DNA of 64,000 nucleotides from Bacteroidia bacterium. Lineage in GTDB: Bacteria; Bacteroidota; Bacteroidia; Chitinophagales; Chitinophagaceae. The stretch is taken from positions 1-64,000 of the forward strand of contig JAUICZ010000003.1 in the NCBI GenBank assembly GCA_030429205.1. Reading direction: 5' to 3'. The position numbers and the translations under genes were made by a program. Numbering within the stretch: position 1 is the stretch's first letter; each line of letters begins with the position of its first letter. Shown piece after piece: positions 1 through 9,115 of this stretch. Under the pieces are notes generated by a model. That model saw nothing but the letters and a program-made list of their open reading frames with translations. It searched no databases and was not told the origin of the DNA.

Positions 1-148
1 TTCGTTGAACAGTTTGCCAGTAATCAGGATCCGCCCCTGTCTCGCAGCTACTTTTTCTGCTTTACCGTTTATTACTTAACCCCACTCTAAAGGTTAATAT
101 TTTAAGAACTAATCGTTACCCAAAGGTTAACTCCGCAATAGCGAGGCG

Positions 149-179
149 CAAAGGTATACAAGTTTTATGTTTCAGCAAA
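149..179 (-). promoter_or_regulatory. Bacteroidota-type promoter, downstream copy (leftward)
   Basis: Minus-strand TTTG (176-179), a spacer of exactly 19 bases, then TACCTTTG (149-156). It lies 155 bases downstream of the first copy and shares flanking sequence with it (compare 148-189 with 303-344), so the pair looks like a promoter duplication. A boxA-like AGTTCTTAA follows near 101-110. Confidence 0.65.
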
Positions 180-303
180 ACTTTTTCCGTTAGTAGTTAT
201 CCACATTTTCGTATCACTACTAACACCTTTTTCAACTCGCAAAATCAATAAAATTACTAGAGAAAAACCTTAAAGAACTACCCCTCTTTTTCTGAAGGGA
301 CTG

Positions 304-334
304 CAAAGGTAAACAGCTTTTTAATTCCAGCAAA
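304..334 (-). promoter_or_regulatory. Bacteroidota-type promoter, upstream copy (leftward)
   Basis: Read on the minus strand, TTTG (331-334) is followed by exactly 19 bases and then TACCTTTG (304-311). This matches the TTTG-N19-TAnnTTTG consensus of the Bacteroidota primary sigma factor. A boxA-like GTTCTTTAA follows within about 35 bases. Transcription would run toward base 1. Confidence 0.65.
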
Positions 335-425
335 CTTTTTTTCGCATATTTCTAAAAAAATATTTGCGCCCCTAAGTTGCGGGCATTTTATCCTACTTTA
401 GAGATGCAATAATCAACAGTATATT

Positions 426-830
426 ATGATGAAAAAGCTGATTACAGCAGCACTGACTGCAGTTACAATTACAGGTGTTACTGCCTGTAAAGACCTGAAA
501 CCTAATGCCCCTCTGGAAGAGGCGATGAAAGACTCTATGCGCATAGCAGTGCCCACCCCTTACAAAGCAATAGAGATAAAAGAACATCAGGATGTTACCA
601 TTACACTGGGATCTAAAAAACTACTAAACAGTACAGAAGAAAAACAAAGAGAAGTTGTAGACATACTGGCTAAGATGTCTGTACATTTTTTTGAAGAAAA
701 TAACTATCTGGACGAAGGCAAGGTGATATTTGCACCATACGAAACACCAAGCGAATTAAATGCGGCTAAAGAGGACGACCCTAAGAAAGAGTACGAGTTT
801 GATTTTAAGGACTATATACAGCCGAAATAG
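426..830 (+). CDS. Small putative lipoprotein
   Basis: This protein of 134 residues is unrecognised. The N-terminus has two lysines, a hydrophobic stretch and then GVTAC with Cys21 as the probable lipidated residue, so it should be an anchored envelope lipoprotein. The rest is rich in Lys and Glu, has no membrane segment and contains no motif I know. It starts at an ATG-ATG pair, and either could be used. It is monocistronic, divergent from the leftward promoters at 149-334, and followed by a strong terminator at 851-870 shared with the convergent M16 peptidase. Confidence 0.75.
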   Translation: MMKKLITAALTAVTITGVTACKDLKPNAPLEEAMKDSMRIAVPTPYKAIEIKEHQDVTITLGSKKLLNSTEEKQREVVDILAKMSVHFFEENNYLDEGKVIFAPYETPSELNAAKEDDPKKEYEFDFKDYIQPK

Positions 831-846
831 CGCATTAAACACATAA

Positions 847-877
847 AAAAAGCACCACGTTTGTGGTGCTTTTTTTA
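847..877. terminator. Bidirectional terminator between lipoprotein and M16 gene
   Basis: A perfect 8-bp stem, AGCACCAC (851-858) with GTGGTGCT (863-870), closes a 4-base loop. An A-tract precedes it and a T-tract follows it, so it can terminate transcription from both converging genes. Confidence 0.85.
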
Positions 878-893
878 TTATTCATATCAGCTT

Positions 894-3719
894 TTACTTC
901 TTCTCGCTTTCAGGATAAAGAATAGCTGTAAAAGTACTTCCGTTGTCGAAGATCTCTTTAGCTACATCCTGAATATCCTTAGGAGTTAACTTATCGATCC
1001 ACGCATCGTAACCGAACACGTTCGACTTGCTTCTGCCCCAAACCATTACACTTTGCATTTTGCTAGCCCAATAGCTGTTTTTCTCTACGCTTTCGCGATG
1101 CTTTTCGTGCCATTGATTCTTTACTTTCTGCAAGTTTTCTTTAGAAGGGCCATTAGCCTTAAGCTCTGCAACCACCTCATCAGCAGCTTTAATAAGCTTA
1201 TCTACGTTCTCAGGGCCACATGGTAGCTGAAGAGAAAGAGTATACTCTTCGTAAGGATACTGATCTACACCAGCGTTGTATCCACCACCATAGATGCCTC
1301 CTAACTTCTCACGAAGCTCCTCAATTACTTTGATGTTCAATATCTCTGCCAGTGCACTTGCTTTCAGGCGGAAATCTTCGCTAAACTTATGCTCGTCGTG
1401 TACAAAGCTTACGATCAAGCTCTTAGCATCTTTACCTTTATAGTATTTCAATGTTTTGTCTCCCTCAATCGGGCGCACTCCATTGTCTACTATCTTAGGT
1501 GTGTTACCCGAAGCAGGTAAGCTCGCGATATATCTTTCCAATAGTGGCTTAAGTGTAGTTTGATCTACATTACCAACTATGAAGAAGTGATATCCATCTG
1601 CATTACCAATCTCGTTTTTATAGATCTCTAAGGCGTCATTTAGCTTAATTGCATCAAAATGCTCCGGCTTTGGAATTGGCGCTTGTGCAAGCGGGTTGTT
1701 ATTGTAAACCGTGCTAAACAATGTATCAACAAAAGATACCTGCGGATTTGCTGCTAAGAATTTCAGCTGCATTTTTTGCTTCTTAATAAATGCATTATAC
1801 AAGTCTTCGTCAGTACGAGGGTCTGTTAAAGACAAGTACAACAACTGTAGCATGGTTTCAAAATCTTTAACTGTACTGCTACCAGATATTGTATTTGTGT
1901 ACTCTGCTACATTAGTACTGATTTTTGCATTTTTACCCGCCAATACTTTCTTAAGGTCTGAAGGAGAGAACTCTCCTACTCCCATTGCATTAACTACAGA
2001 AGATGCATAATCTGCACTGTATACTTTGTCTAACTTATAACCATTACGACCACCTTTTTTAACCGCACTTAGCACGATCTCATCGCTCTTGAATGAAGTA
2101 GACTTAACCGTTACTTTAACACCATTACTCAAAGTATAAGTGGTTGCGTTGAAGTCGTTATCCTTAGACACTGAAGTTACTTTACCCGGCTCCGGCAATT
2201 CTGCCAACAACTGAGAAGACACTTCTTTTTCTTCATTTTTCTCAACAGCTTGCTCAAAACCTTTCTTCACCATTGCTTTAAGCTCCATATCTGTAGGTAA
2301 CTTCACTTCGTCTTTTTCCGGACCAGTGATCAATGAGAATACAGCGTCTGTATTATCCATCCAACCTTGCAAAGCTTCATTTACTTCTGCTACTTCAATT
2401 GTAGGCAATAGCTGCTTGTAATAATTATACTCATTCTGGATACCAGGGATCGCTTCTCCTTCAAGGAAGTTGCGGATGTACTCTCCTACTAATCTTCCAC
2501 TTTCAGTAGTATTACGCTCGTTATATGCTTTTTCCATATAGCTCAGCATATTTTTCTTAACTACTTCCAGCTCGCTCTTAGTAAAACCAAACTCCTTAGC
2601 TTTCTTCATTTCAGCTGTTAGAGCCATCAAAGCTTTTTCAGGACCTTCTTCTCCAAACATAGTAAATGCAGACAATCCTTCATATCCGCGTGCCCAACCC
2701 GAAATAGAAACCTGAGCAAAAGGGAATGGAGGGTTACTACCTTGAGCCAAATCGCTTAATCTGCGGTTTAATGCTTGTTGCATTAAGCTTCTTACTATCG
2801 ACTCACGATAGTCTTTTAGCGTAACATCTTCGCTCATTTTTCTGGTAGGCAGCATAATTTGCAACTGATAGCTTGTAGCTTCTTTATCAGTCAACACCAT
2901 TGCTTTAGACGCTGTACGCGCAGGTACAGGGTTGTCAAAACGCTCAGGTGCTTTCTTAGGGTTCTGCATCGGCTCAAAGTGTTTTTTCAAATACTTCATA
3001 GCCTCGTCCTTAGAAATATCACCTACAACTATAACAGCCATAAGGTTTGGACGATACCAATCGCGATAGAAACGGCGGATAGTCTCGTACTTAAAGTTTT
3101 TAAGAATGTCATCTTTACCAATAGGCAAACGCTCTGCATAACGGCTACCTGACATTAACTCAGGCAGGTATTTACGCATCATACGCATTTGGGCACCTTT
3201 AGCAAGACGGCTTTCTTCTAAAACTACACCACGCTCATCATCAATATCCTGATCAGTTAGTAATGCATTATGAGCCCAGTCTTCAATAATCTGGAAACCT
3301 TTATCCAGGTTGCCCGGCTTATCCGTTGGAATTGGTAATATATATACTGTCTCGTCGAAGCTGGTATAGGCATTTAAATCTGCACCAAACTCAACCCCTA
3401 TAGACTGTAGGTAACTTACCAACTCATTCTTCTGGAAGTTTTTAGTACCGTTGAAGTTCATGTGCTCCATGAAGTGTGCCAAACCTTGTTGCTTGTCATC
3501 CTCCAGGATAGAACCTGCGTTTACTACTAATCTTAATTCAACTTTGTTTTCAGGCTTCTTATTCGTTCTGATATAATATTTAAGCCCGTTATCGAATTGA
3601 CCAATCGTAACATTCGGGTCAACCGGTAATTTTTTCTGTAAGTCCTGCGCTACCGATACCTGTGCGAATGACACCAGGAGTACCAATAATGCGATCAACC
3701 TTTTTCTAATGTGTAACAT
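894..3719 (-). CDS. M16 family zinc metallopeptidase (pitrilysin-like)
   Basis: A secreted M16 peptidase of 941 residues. A signal peptide (about residues 1-24, ending VSVAQ) is followed by an N-terminal M16 domain with the inverted zinc motif HFMEH at residues 82-86. The distal zinc-ligand glutamate is probably within the ERGVVLEE segment near residue 165. A second, inactive M16-like half follows; it includes GGIYGGGYNAG, the segment that normally helps bind substrate. The length fits the two-repeat, roughly 100-kDa M16 proteins common in Bacteroidota. It probably degrades peptides in the periplasm or at the cell surface. The gene stands alone, with a terminator downstream at 847-877. Confidence 0.93.
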   Translation of the reverse strand: MLHIRKRLIALLVLLVSFAQVSVAQDLQKKLPVDPNVTIGQFDNGLKYYIRTNKKPENKVELRLVVNAGSILEDDKQQGLAHFMEHMNFNGTKNFQKNELVSYLQSIGVEFGADLNAYTSFDETVYILPIPTDKPGNLDKGFQIIEDWAHNALLTDQDIDDERGVVLEESRLAKGAQMRMMRKYLPELMSGSRYAERLPIGKDDILKNFKYETIRRFYRDWYRPNLMAVIVVGDISKDEAMKYLKKHFEPMQNPKKAPERFDNPVPARTASKAMVLTDKEATSYQLQIMLPTRKMSEDVTLKDYRESIVRSLMQQALNRRLSDLAQGSNPPFPFAQVSISGWARGYEGLSAFTMFGEEGPEKALMALTAEMKKAKEFGFTKSELEVVKKNMLSYMEKAYNERNTTESGRLVGEYIRNFLEGEAIPGIQNEYNYYKQLLPTIEVAEVNEALQGWMDNTDAVFSLITGPEKDEVKLPTDMELKAMVKKGFEQAVEKNEEKEVSSQLLAELPEPGKVTSVSKDNDFNATTYTLSNGVKVTVKSTSFKSDEIVLSAVKKGGRNGYKLDKVYSADYASSVVNAMGVGEFSPSDLKKVLAGKNAKISTNVAEYTNTISGSSTVKDFETMLQLLYLSLTDPRTDEDLYNAFIKKQKMQLKFLAANPQVSFVDTLFSTVYNNNPLAQAPIPKPEHFDAIKLNDALEIYKNEIGNADGYHFFIVGNVDQTTLKPLLERYIASLPASGNTPKIVDNGVRPIEGDKTLKYYKGKDAKSLIVSFVHDEHKFSEDFRLKASALAEILNIKVIEELREKLGGIYGGGYNAGVDQYPYEEYTLSLQLPCGPENVDKLIKAADEVVAELKANGPSKENLQKVKNQWHEKHRESVEKNSYWASKMQSVMVWGRSKSNVFGYDAWIDKLTPKDIQDVAKEIFDNGSTFTAILYPESEKK

Positions 3720-3943
3720 ATGGGAATGGAATTTGTCGCAAAATAATCAAAAAACACCTGCTCGCTAAAACTTGAGGCTTCTATTCTCTTAAATAAATCT
3801 AAAATATAACATATTTCCCCCTTTTGGCGGGATGCTAACTGACAAGCTATGTACTGATTGAGGTAATATTATATTTTCTTGCTGCTATGTACTAACCTGA
3901 TTATTAACTTATATTAGCGGAATAAAGACACAGCACCATACAT

Positions 3944-5323
3944 ATGGCATTAATTAAATCTATATCAGGAATCAGAGGAACAATAGGTGGACAAGCCGGA
4001 ACAGGGTTATCACCGATAGATGTCGTGAAATTCACTACAGCTTATGCTGCATGGGTACAAAGCCAAGGCGACAATAAAAAAATCGTTATCGGGCGCGATG
4101 GCCGTATATCCGGCGGAATGGTGCGGAATTTAGTAGTTGCTACTCTACAAGGTTGTGGTTTTGATGTTGTAGACTTGGGGCTTAGCACTACCCCTACTGT
4201 AGAAATGGCCGTTACTATGGAAAATGCCGGTGGTGGTATTATACTTACTGCCAGCCATAATCCTAAGCAATGGAATGCCCTTAAACTATTGAATGATAAA
4301 GGAGAGTTTTTAAGTGCAGAAGACGGGCAGTGGATATTAGACTACGCAGACAAGGGTACGCACGAGTTTGCAGAAGTAAACGACCTGGGTAAACTAACAG
4401 AAGACGACACCTACATACAAAAGCATATTGACGCTATACTGGCACACCCGCTTGTAGATGTAGCAGCTATAAAAGAGAAGAAGTTTTCGGTTGTAGTAGA
4501 TGCGGTAAACTCAACCGGGGCTATATCTTTACCCCCATTGTTAGAAGCTTTAGGCGTAAAAGATATTAAGGTGATCAACGAAGAGGTTACCGGTAATTTT
4601 GCACACAACCCGGAGCCTTTACCTGAGAACTTAACAGAGCTTTGCAATACAGTTGAAAAAGATAATGCAGATTTAGGCATAGCGGTAGACCCTGATGTAG
4701 ACAGGCTTTGTTTTGTTTGCGAAGATGGTAGCTTGTTTGGTGAAGAATATACATTGGTTGCCGTAGCAGACTATGTATTGAGTAATAAAAAGGGCAATAC
4801 GGTATCTAACATGTCATCTACCCGTGCGTTGAGAGATGTGACGGAAAAACATGGTGGAGAGTATACCCCAAGTGCCGTTGGCGAGGTGAACGTTGTGAAA
4901 AAGATGAAAGCTGTTAGTGCCGTAATTGGTGGCGAAGGCAATGGCGGTATCATCGTACCGGAAATGCACTACGGCAGGGATGCCCTTATTGGGGTTGCAT
5001 TGTTTTTAACACATCTGGCAAAATCAGGAAAGAGCATTAAAGCATTACGCAGTACTTACCCGAACTACTACATTTCTAAAAACAAAATCGCTCTGAATGA
5101 GGATATTGATCTAAACAATATCTTCGAACAGATAAAAGAAAAATATAAGAACCAGCCCATCAACACAGAAGATGGCATTAAAATAGAATTTGATAAAGAC
5201 TGGGTGCACCTGCGCCCGTCGAACACGGAGCCTATTATTCGTATTTATGCAGAAAGCGGATCAGAAACAACATCTGAGAATATTGCAAAAAGAATAATGG
5301 AAGATATTCGTGAAATGATGTAA
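3944..5323 (+). CDS. glmM: Phosphoglucosamine mutase / phosphohexomutase
   Basis: This 459-residue alpha-D-phosphohexomutase has the phosphoserine loop TASHNP with Ser104. It also has the Mg-binding loop DPDVDR (Asp249, Asp251, Asp253), a sugar loop containing GGEGNGG, and a C-terminal phosphate loop RPSNTEP. The family interconverts hexose 6- and 1-phosphates. GlmM, which makes glucosamine-1-phosphate for peptidoglycan and LPS precursors, is the best fit for a single-copy Bacteroidota enzyme of this size, but phosphomannomutase/phosphoglucomutase activity cannot be excluded. The FAD oxidoreductase downstream starts 6 bases after its stop, which indicates co-transcription. Confidence 0.88.
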   Translation: MALIKSISGIRGTIGGQAGTGLSPIDVVKFTTAYAAWVQSQGDNKKIVIGRDGRISGGMVRNLVVATLQGCGFDVVDLGLSTTPTVEMAVTMENAGGGIILTASHNPKQWNALKLLNDKGEFLSAEDGQWILDYADKGTHEFAEVNDLGKLTEDDTYIQKHIDAILAHPLVDVAAIKEKKFSVVVDAVNSTGAISLPPLLEALGVKDIKVINEEVTGNFAHNPEPLPENLTELCNTVEKDNADLGIAVDPDVDRLCFVCEDGSLFGEEYTLVAVADYVLSNKKGNTVSNMSSTRALRDVTEKHGGEYTPSAVGEVNVVKKMKAVSAVIGGEGNGGIIVPEMHYGRDALIGVALFLTHLAKSGKSIKALRSTYPNYYISKNKIALNEDIDLNNIFEQIKEKYKNQPINTEDGIKIEFDKDWVHLRPSNTEPIIRIYAESGSETTSENIAKRIMEDIREMM

Positions 5324-5329
5324 GCCCGA

Positions 5330-6850
5330 TTGAATTTGTCTAACGACAGCACATACGACATTGTTGTGGTGGGAGCAGGTCTTGGAGGTCTGCTCTCTGC
5401 CGTTATATTAGCCAAAGAAGGCATGAAGGTGTGCGTACTGGAGAAAGACAAGCAGATAGGAGGCTGTCTGCAAACATTCTCTTTCAACAAAAAGGTATTT
5501 GACAGCTGTGTACACTACATCGGTGGCTTGGGAGAAGGGCATACCCTCAACAAGATCTTTAGTTATGCAGGCATAATGGATAAGCTCGCATTAACCGAGT
5601 ACAGTGAGAACGCGTTTGACCGTATTGCTTTTGCAGACGAAGATCTTACTTATCCGCAAGCACAAGGTAATCGTAATTTTATTGAACAGCTACTACCCTA
5701 CTTCCCATACGAGAGAGAAAGCCTGGAAAAGTATATACAACAGGTTAACTATGTGGGCGACCATTTCCCGCTATACCGTTTGCGCAATGGAAACGGGAGT
5801 GAAAAAGACGCTGTTAGCAACTGGCGTTTAATGGATACCTTAACCAAGATCACCGATAACAAAAGGTTACAAAGTGTCCTGACAGGCAACAACTTGCTGT
5901 ATGCCGGTGTACGGGGCAAAACACCTTTCTTTTTACACGCACTTGTAATTGGCAGTTATATACACAGCTCACACAAAGTTGTACCGGGCAGCTCGCAAAT
6001 AGCTAAATTCTTGTGGCGTGAGTTACAAAACAACGGTGGTACTATATTAAAAGATACTGAAGTTGTTCAGCTATCTACGAAAGATGGCATCATTACACAT
6101 GCATGCACAAAAGACGGACAAAATATCTATGGCAAGCAATTCATAGCTAACATTCACCCACAGGTGTTACTGGAATTACTAGACGAGAATACTATTCGGC
6201 CCGCTTATAAGAAACGTATAGAAAGCATGGAGCAAACTGTATCTACTTTTATGAGCAACCTTGTATTGCAACCGAAAAGCGTAAAAATGCAATACAGCAA
6301 CTTGTACTGGAATGCAACAGATGATGTTTGGCAAGCGATACAATACAAACCGGAAGAATGGCCCGCTAACTATATACTATTCTATACTGAAGACAAGCAG
6401 AACAAAGGTTATGCAGAAAGCATTTCCATACTCAGTTATATGCATTATAAAGAGGTACAGCAATGGCAAGACACCTACAATCGTGCAGGAGATGAGAATT
6501 ATCGTTGTGATGAGTATGAGAGCTTTAAGCAACGAAAAGAAGAGTTACTGCTGAACAAAGTATACGAAAGACTACCTGAACTAAAAGGGAATATCATAGC
6601 CAGCAAAACAGCAACGCCGCTTACTTATAGAGATTATACAGGAACACCGGAAGGCTCTTTGTATGGCATACTAAAAGATGTAAACAGGTTTGGTGCTGGC
6701 ACAATAGCAACAAAAACAAAAATACCTAACCTGCTACTTACCGGCCAAAATGTGAATTTGCATGGCGTACTTGGTGTAAGTATTACTGCATTGGCTACCA
6801 GCGCAGAGCTAATAGGCATGGATTACCTGCTAAGTAAAATAAACCCATAG
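5330..6850 (+). CDS. FAD-dependent oxidoreductase, CrtI/retinol-saturase-like
   Basis: A protein of 506 residues with an N-terminal dinucleotide-binding GAGLGG (residues 15-20) followed by the FAD ribose-binding VLEKDKQIGG. It ends in the C-terminal FAD motif LLLTGQNVNLHGVLGV typical of phytoene desaturase and all-trans-retinol 13,14-reductase relatives. It probably acts on a hydrophobic polyene or unsaturated lipid, but the substrate is not readable from sequence. The start is the TTG at 5330; no in-frame ATG lies before the FAD motif, so an alternative start is needed. It is the second gene of a unit with glmM, and a tiny ORF follows after one base. Confidence 0.85.
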   Translation: MNLSNDSTYDIVVVGAGLGGLLSAVILAKEGMKVCVLEKDKQIGGCLQTFSFNKKVFDSCVHYIGGLGEGHTLNKIFSYAGIMDKLALTEYSENAFDRIAFADEDLTYPQAQGNRNFIEQLLPYFPYERESLEKYIQQVNYVGDHFPLYRLRNGNGSEKDAVSNWRLMDTLTKITDNKRLQSVLTGNNLLYAGVRGKTPFFLHALVIGSYIHSSHKVVPGSSQIAKFLWRELQNNGGTILKDTEVVQLSTKDGIITHACTKDGQNIYGKQFIANIHPQVLLELLDENTIRPAYKKRIESMEQTVSTFMSNLVLQPKSVKMQYSNLYWNATDDVWQAIQYKPEEWPANYILFYTEDKQNKGYAESISILSYMHYKEVQQWQDTYNRAGDENYRCDEYESFKQRKEELLLNKVYERLPELKGNIIASKTATPLTYRDYTGTPEGSLYGILKDVNRFGAGTIATKTKIPNLLLTGQNVNLHGVLGVSITALATSAELIGMDYLLSKINP

Positions 6851-6851
6851 C

Positions 6852-7049
6852 ATGAACGATTGCAATGAGGATGAAATACGAGAGCGCTTGTACAACGGCA
6901 CTGTTGATGCGCTAACAACAAGCAGTAGGCACGAAGGATACAAAATGCTACTGAGTCATCCAATGGAACAAAGGCACGACTGCCTATCCAGAATAAAATC
7001 AGCTGACAGTAATCAAACTGAAGAAAGTAAACAGCCTAAAAAACCTTAG
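6852..7049 (+). CDS. Small hypothetical protein
   Basis: A charged soluble protein of 65 residues with no signal peptide, membrane segment or known motif. It starts one base after the stop of the FAD oxidoreductase, so it is probably the last gene of the glmM unit. Its 3' end overlaps the convergent 75-residue gene by 4 bases. The tight coupling argues that it is real; sequence alone gives no function. Confidence 0.5.
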   Translation: MNDCNEDEIRERLYNGTVDALTTSSRHEGYKMLLSHPMEQRHDCLSRIKSADSNQTEESKQPKKP

Positions 7050-7273
7050 GCAGCTTGCTGCTTCTTTCGTACAATTAGTACTAATCCGCTACGTACAGAT
7101 TTCATACTGATATATTTTTCTCTGGCCAGAATTAACAGACTTGGCATTACGTTGCCTACATGCTCATCCATAGTGTCTGTTAGCTCCTCAATACTAACAC
7201 CCGTTCTGCGGGCTTTTTTGTTCTTCCACAATTCTGTGATAGTTCTTAATACTTCTTCTAGTGACGGCTTCAT
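7046..7273 (-). CDS. Small winged-helix-like hypothetical protein
   Basis: A protein of 75 residues. The pattern is a helix with ITELWKNKKARR, a second segment GVSIEELTDTM, a putative recognition helix around VMPSLLILAREKYI, and a wing-like basic strand VRSGLVLIVRKK. This resembles a minimal winged helix, but no family was recognised. If correct it would bind DNA or regulate a neighbour. It converges on, and overlaps by 4 bases, the small gene at 6852-7049. No terminator is seen between them. Confidence 0.55.
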   Translation of the reverse strand: MKPSLEEVLRTITELWKNKKARRTGVSIEELTDTMDEHVGNVMPSLLILAREKYISMKSVRSGLVLIVRKKQQAA

Positions 7274-7444
7274 AAAAATAGAGTTTGGTTCTCAAATAAA
7301 GACGTGCGAAAATATCGAAAGGTTAGCTCATAACCCACTGTTTAACAATAACTTGACAATAGAACCACAAACAGGTATATTTATTAACTCTATGTTATTG
7401 AAGCTATACCATAAGTGTATTATATTGAACTGAAATCAGTACTT

Positions 7445-7966
7445 ATGAAACCTTACATTCTGCTTACATTCATTGCATACTTCATATTATCCTCGTGCAA
7501 GCCTAAAGAGGAGGAAATGCCGAAACCGAAAGAATCATCAACTCCTGTTTTAACCTTAGTTAGCATAGACAGCATGAGGATAACATTTGAGCCGGGAGAC
7601 CCCAGCATACCTTTTCCTACATACAGAAATTTCAGGTTGTTACCCGATACTTTATTAAAAGACATATCTACATCTAACCTCTCTGCCCCATCAGGAGAAT
7701 GGAGCGCTATGAGCGAAGACAACAGAAAAGAAGTACAGCATTTATTGACTGAGGTACCTGAAAATTTATTGAACATAAAGGACACAACTTATCACAACAG
7801 CGCCTCCGGCTCCTGCAAGGGAAGTACAACTATCAGGGCTTATAAAAATGGAATTAAGCACACATGGTACTTCCCAAATTGTAAAAACGGAGTTCCTGAC
7901 AGCGTGGTAGAATATGCTACGAAGTCTGTTACTGCTGCAAGTTATTTATACAACGAGTCGTTTTAG
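7445..7966 (+). CDS. Putative lipoprotein of unknown function
   Basis: I chose the ATG at 7445 (173 residues) because it begins a classic lipoprotein signal, MKPYILLTF...LSSC, with the lipidated Cys at residue 18. The frame stays open 10 codons upstream, but that extension would spoil the signal peptide. The mature part has a Lys/Glu/Pro-rich linker and two later cysteines (SGSCKGS, FPNCKNG) that may form a disulphide. The family is not recognised. It converges on trhO, with only 3 bases between the stops. Confidence 0.75.
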   Translation: MKPYILLTFIAYFILSSCKPKEEEMPKPKESSTPVLTLVSIDSMRITFEPGDPSIPFPTYRNFRLLPDTLLKDISTSNLSAPSGEWSAMSEDNRKEVQHLLTEVPENLLNIKDTTYHNSASGSCKGSTTIRAYKNGIKHTWYFPNCKNGVPDSVVEYATKSVTAASYLYNESF

Positions 7967-7969
7967 TTG

Positions 7970-9034
7970 CTACTGTTCACCTCGTTCTTTCCTCCATTGG
8001 TCGCGGTGCTTACGTAACGGGTGGTCTTTAGACTTATTAAAGATCATAGTACCGTTTTCTCTGCCTGCTCTTAGTTTACGCTGTTCTTCTTTAGGTAGAT
8101 TTTTTTCTTCTACACAAGCTTCAGTGCAACAACCTTCTAATTTCTCGGCACACTCTTCGCATTGTATAAACAACAAATGGCAGCCGTCGTTCTTACAGTT
8201 AGTATGGTCGTCGCAAGGTTTACCGCAAGTATGGCATTCTGCAATTACATCGTCAGTAATACGCTCTCCCAGTCTGTCATCAAACACAAAGTTTTTACCT
8301 ATAAACTTTACAGGCAGCCCCTGCTCTTTCGCTTTGCGGGTGTATTCTATAATACCACCTTCTACATGAAAGACATTCTTAAAACCATTGTGTAACATAT
8401 ACGCACTGGCCTTCTCACAACGGATACCACCTGTGCAGTACATGATGATGTTCTTATCCTTTTGGTCTTTCAGCATATCTACAGCCATTGGCAGCTGATC
8501 ACGAAACGTATCTGAAGGCACTTCTATAGCATTCTCAAAATGTCCCACTTCATACTCGTAATGGTTGCGCATATCAACAATTACAGTGTTGGGATCTTCA
8601 GCTAAATCGTTATACTCTTTAGCTTTTAGGTATTGCCCTTTTTTTGCAGGATCGAAAGCAGGATCGTCAATACCATCTGCAACCACCTTATTACGCACCT
8701 TGATTTTCAGTACCCAGAAAGACTTGCCATCATCATCAACAGCAATATTCATACGAATACCATCCAGATCGGGATGAGCAGCATATAAAGCGTCTCTAAA
8801 AGCTTCGTAATTACTTTCCGGTACACTTATCTGACCGTTTATACCTTCTTCGGCCAGATATATTCTACCGAAAACGTTTAAAGGTTCGAAAGCCAGCCAA
8901 AGCTGATCGCGGAATTGTTGCGGCTCTGCAACGTTAAAATACTTGTAGAAGGAAACTGTAGTACGTGGCTCTGTCTCTGCCAACATACGTTGCTTCAGTT
9001 CCTCGTTCGAAATTCGGTTGTGTAACACTGGCAT
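7970..9034 (-). CDS. trhO: tRNA uridine(34) hydroxylase TrhO (rhodanese-type)
   Basis: This 354-residue UPF0176/YceA protein has an N-terminal ferredoxin-like domain (about residues 25-120). A rhodanese domain follows, with the catalytic loop [10 protein letters not shown] and catalytic Cys200. The C-terminal segment is Cys-rich ([27 protein letters not shown]) and probably binds metal. Family knowledge: TrhO uses O2 to hydroxylate U34 of some tRNAs, the first step toward 5-methoxyuridine-type wobble bases. The ATG at 9034 is the natural start. A TATCTTTG minus-10-type element (9070-9077, minus strand) lies 35 bases upstream. Confidence 0.93.
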   Translation of the reverse strand: MPVLHNRISNEELKQRMLAETEPRTTVSFYKYFNVAEPQQFRDQLWLAFEPLNVFGRIYLAEEGINGQISVPESNYEAFRDALYAAHPDLDGIRMNIAVDDDGKSFWVLKIKVRNKVVADGIDDPAFDPAKKGQYLKAKEYNDLAEDPNTVIVDMRNHYEYEVGHFENAIEVPSDTFRDQLPMAVDMLKDQKDKNIIMYCTGGIRCEKASAYMLHNGFKNVFHVEGGIIEYTRKAKEQGLPVKFIGKNFVFDDRLGERITDDVIAECHTCGKPCDDHTNCKNDGCHLLFIQCEECAEKLEGCCTEACVEEKNLPKEEQRKLRAGRENGTMIFNKSKDHPLRKHRDQWRKERGEQ

Positions 9035-9069
9035 GGTGTACTCCTAATTTTTGAGGATTAAATAATGCG

Positions 9070-9077
9070 CAAAGATA
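9070..9077 (-). promoter_or_regulatory. Minus-7 promoter element for trhO
   Basis: TATCTTTG on the minus strand matches TAnnTTTG and lies 35 bases upstream of the trhO start codon. No TTTG is found at the expected upstream distance, so it is a partial match. Confidence 0.4.
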
Positions 9078-9115
9078 AGTCTATTTTATAATTTAGAGAT
9101 AATCTTGAGTTGACT

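Larger units (their letters stand above)
1..425. other. Gene-free left edge with leftward leader/promoter region
   Basis: No supportable gene lies in these 425 bases. On the minus strand there are two copies of a complete Bacteroidota promoter (listed separately), 155 bases apart and sharing about three quarters of 42 bases. Each is followed by a boxA-like AGTTCTT(T)AA: near 268-280 after the upstream promoter and near 101-111 after the downstream one. The 9-mer AAAGGTTAA also occurs twice (89-97 and 122-130). Strong tandem promoters plus boxA suggest the leader of an rRNA or other highly expressed operon that begins left of base 1. This is an inference, because no rRNA sequence is inside the window. 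A perfect DnaA 9-mer (TTATCCACA) lies at 197-205. Confidence 0.5.

Noticed and set aside
10-45. Weak resemblance to the cobalamin riboswitch B12-box on the plus strand
   Set aside because: Only a partial match, the rest of the aptamer is outside the window, and leftward promoters intervene before any plus-strand gene.
1-75. Coding-looking minus-strand frame at the left edge (VAARQGRILITGKLFNE)
   Set aside because: No start codon before an in-frame stop just upstream, and a strong leftward promoter structure overlaps the region. Too short to call without the sequence to the left.
7914-8369. Plus-strand open frame of 151 residues
   Set aside because: Antisense to trhO, whose motifs are complete; the product has no recognisable domain.
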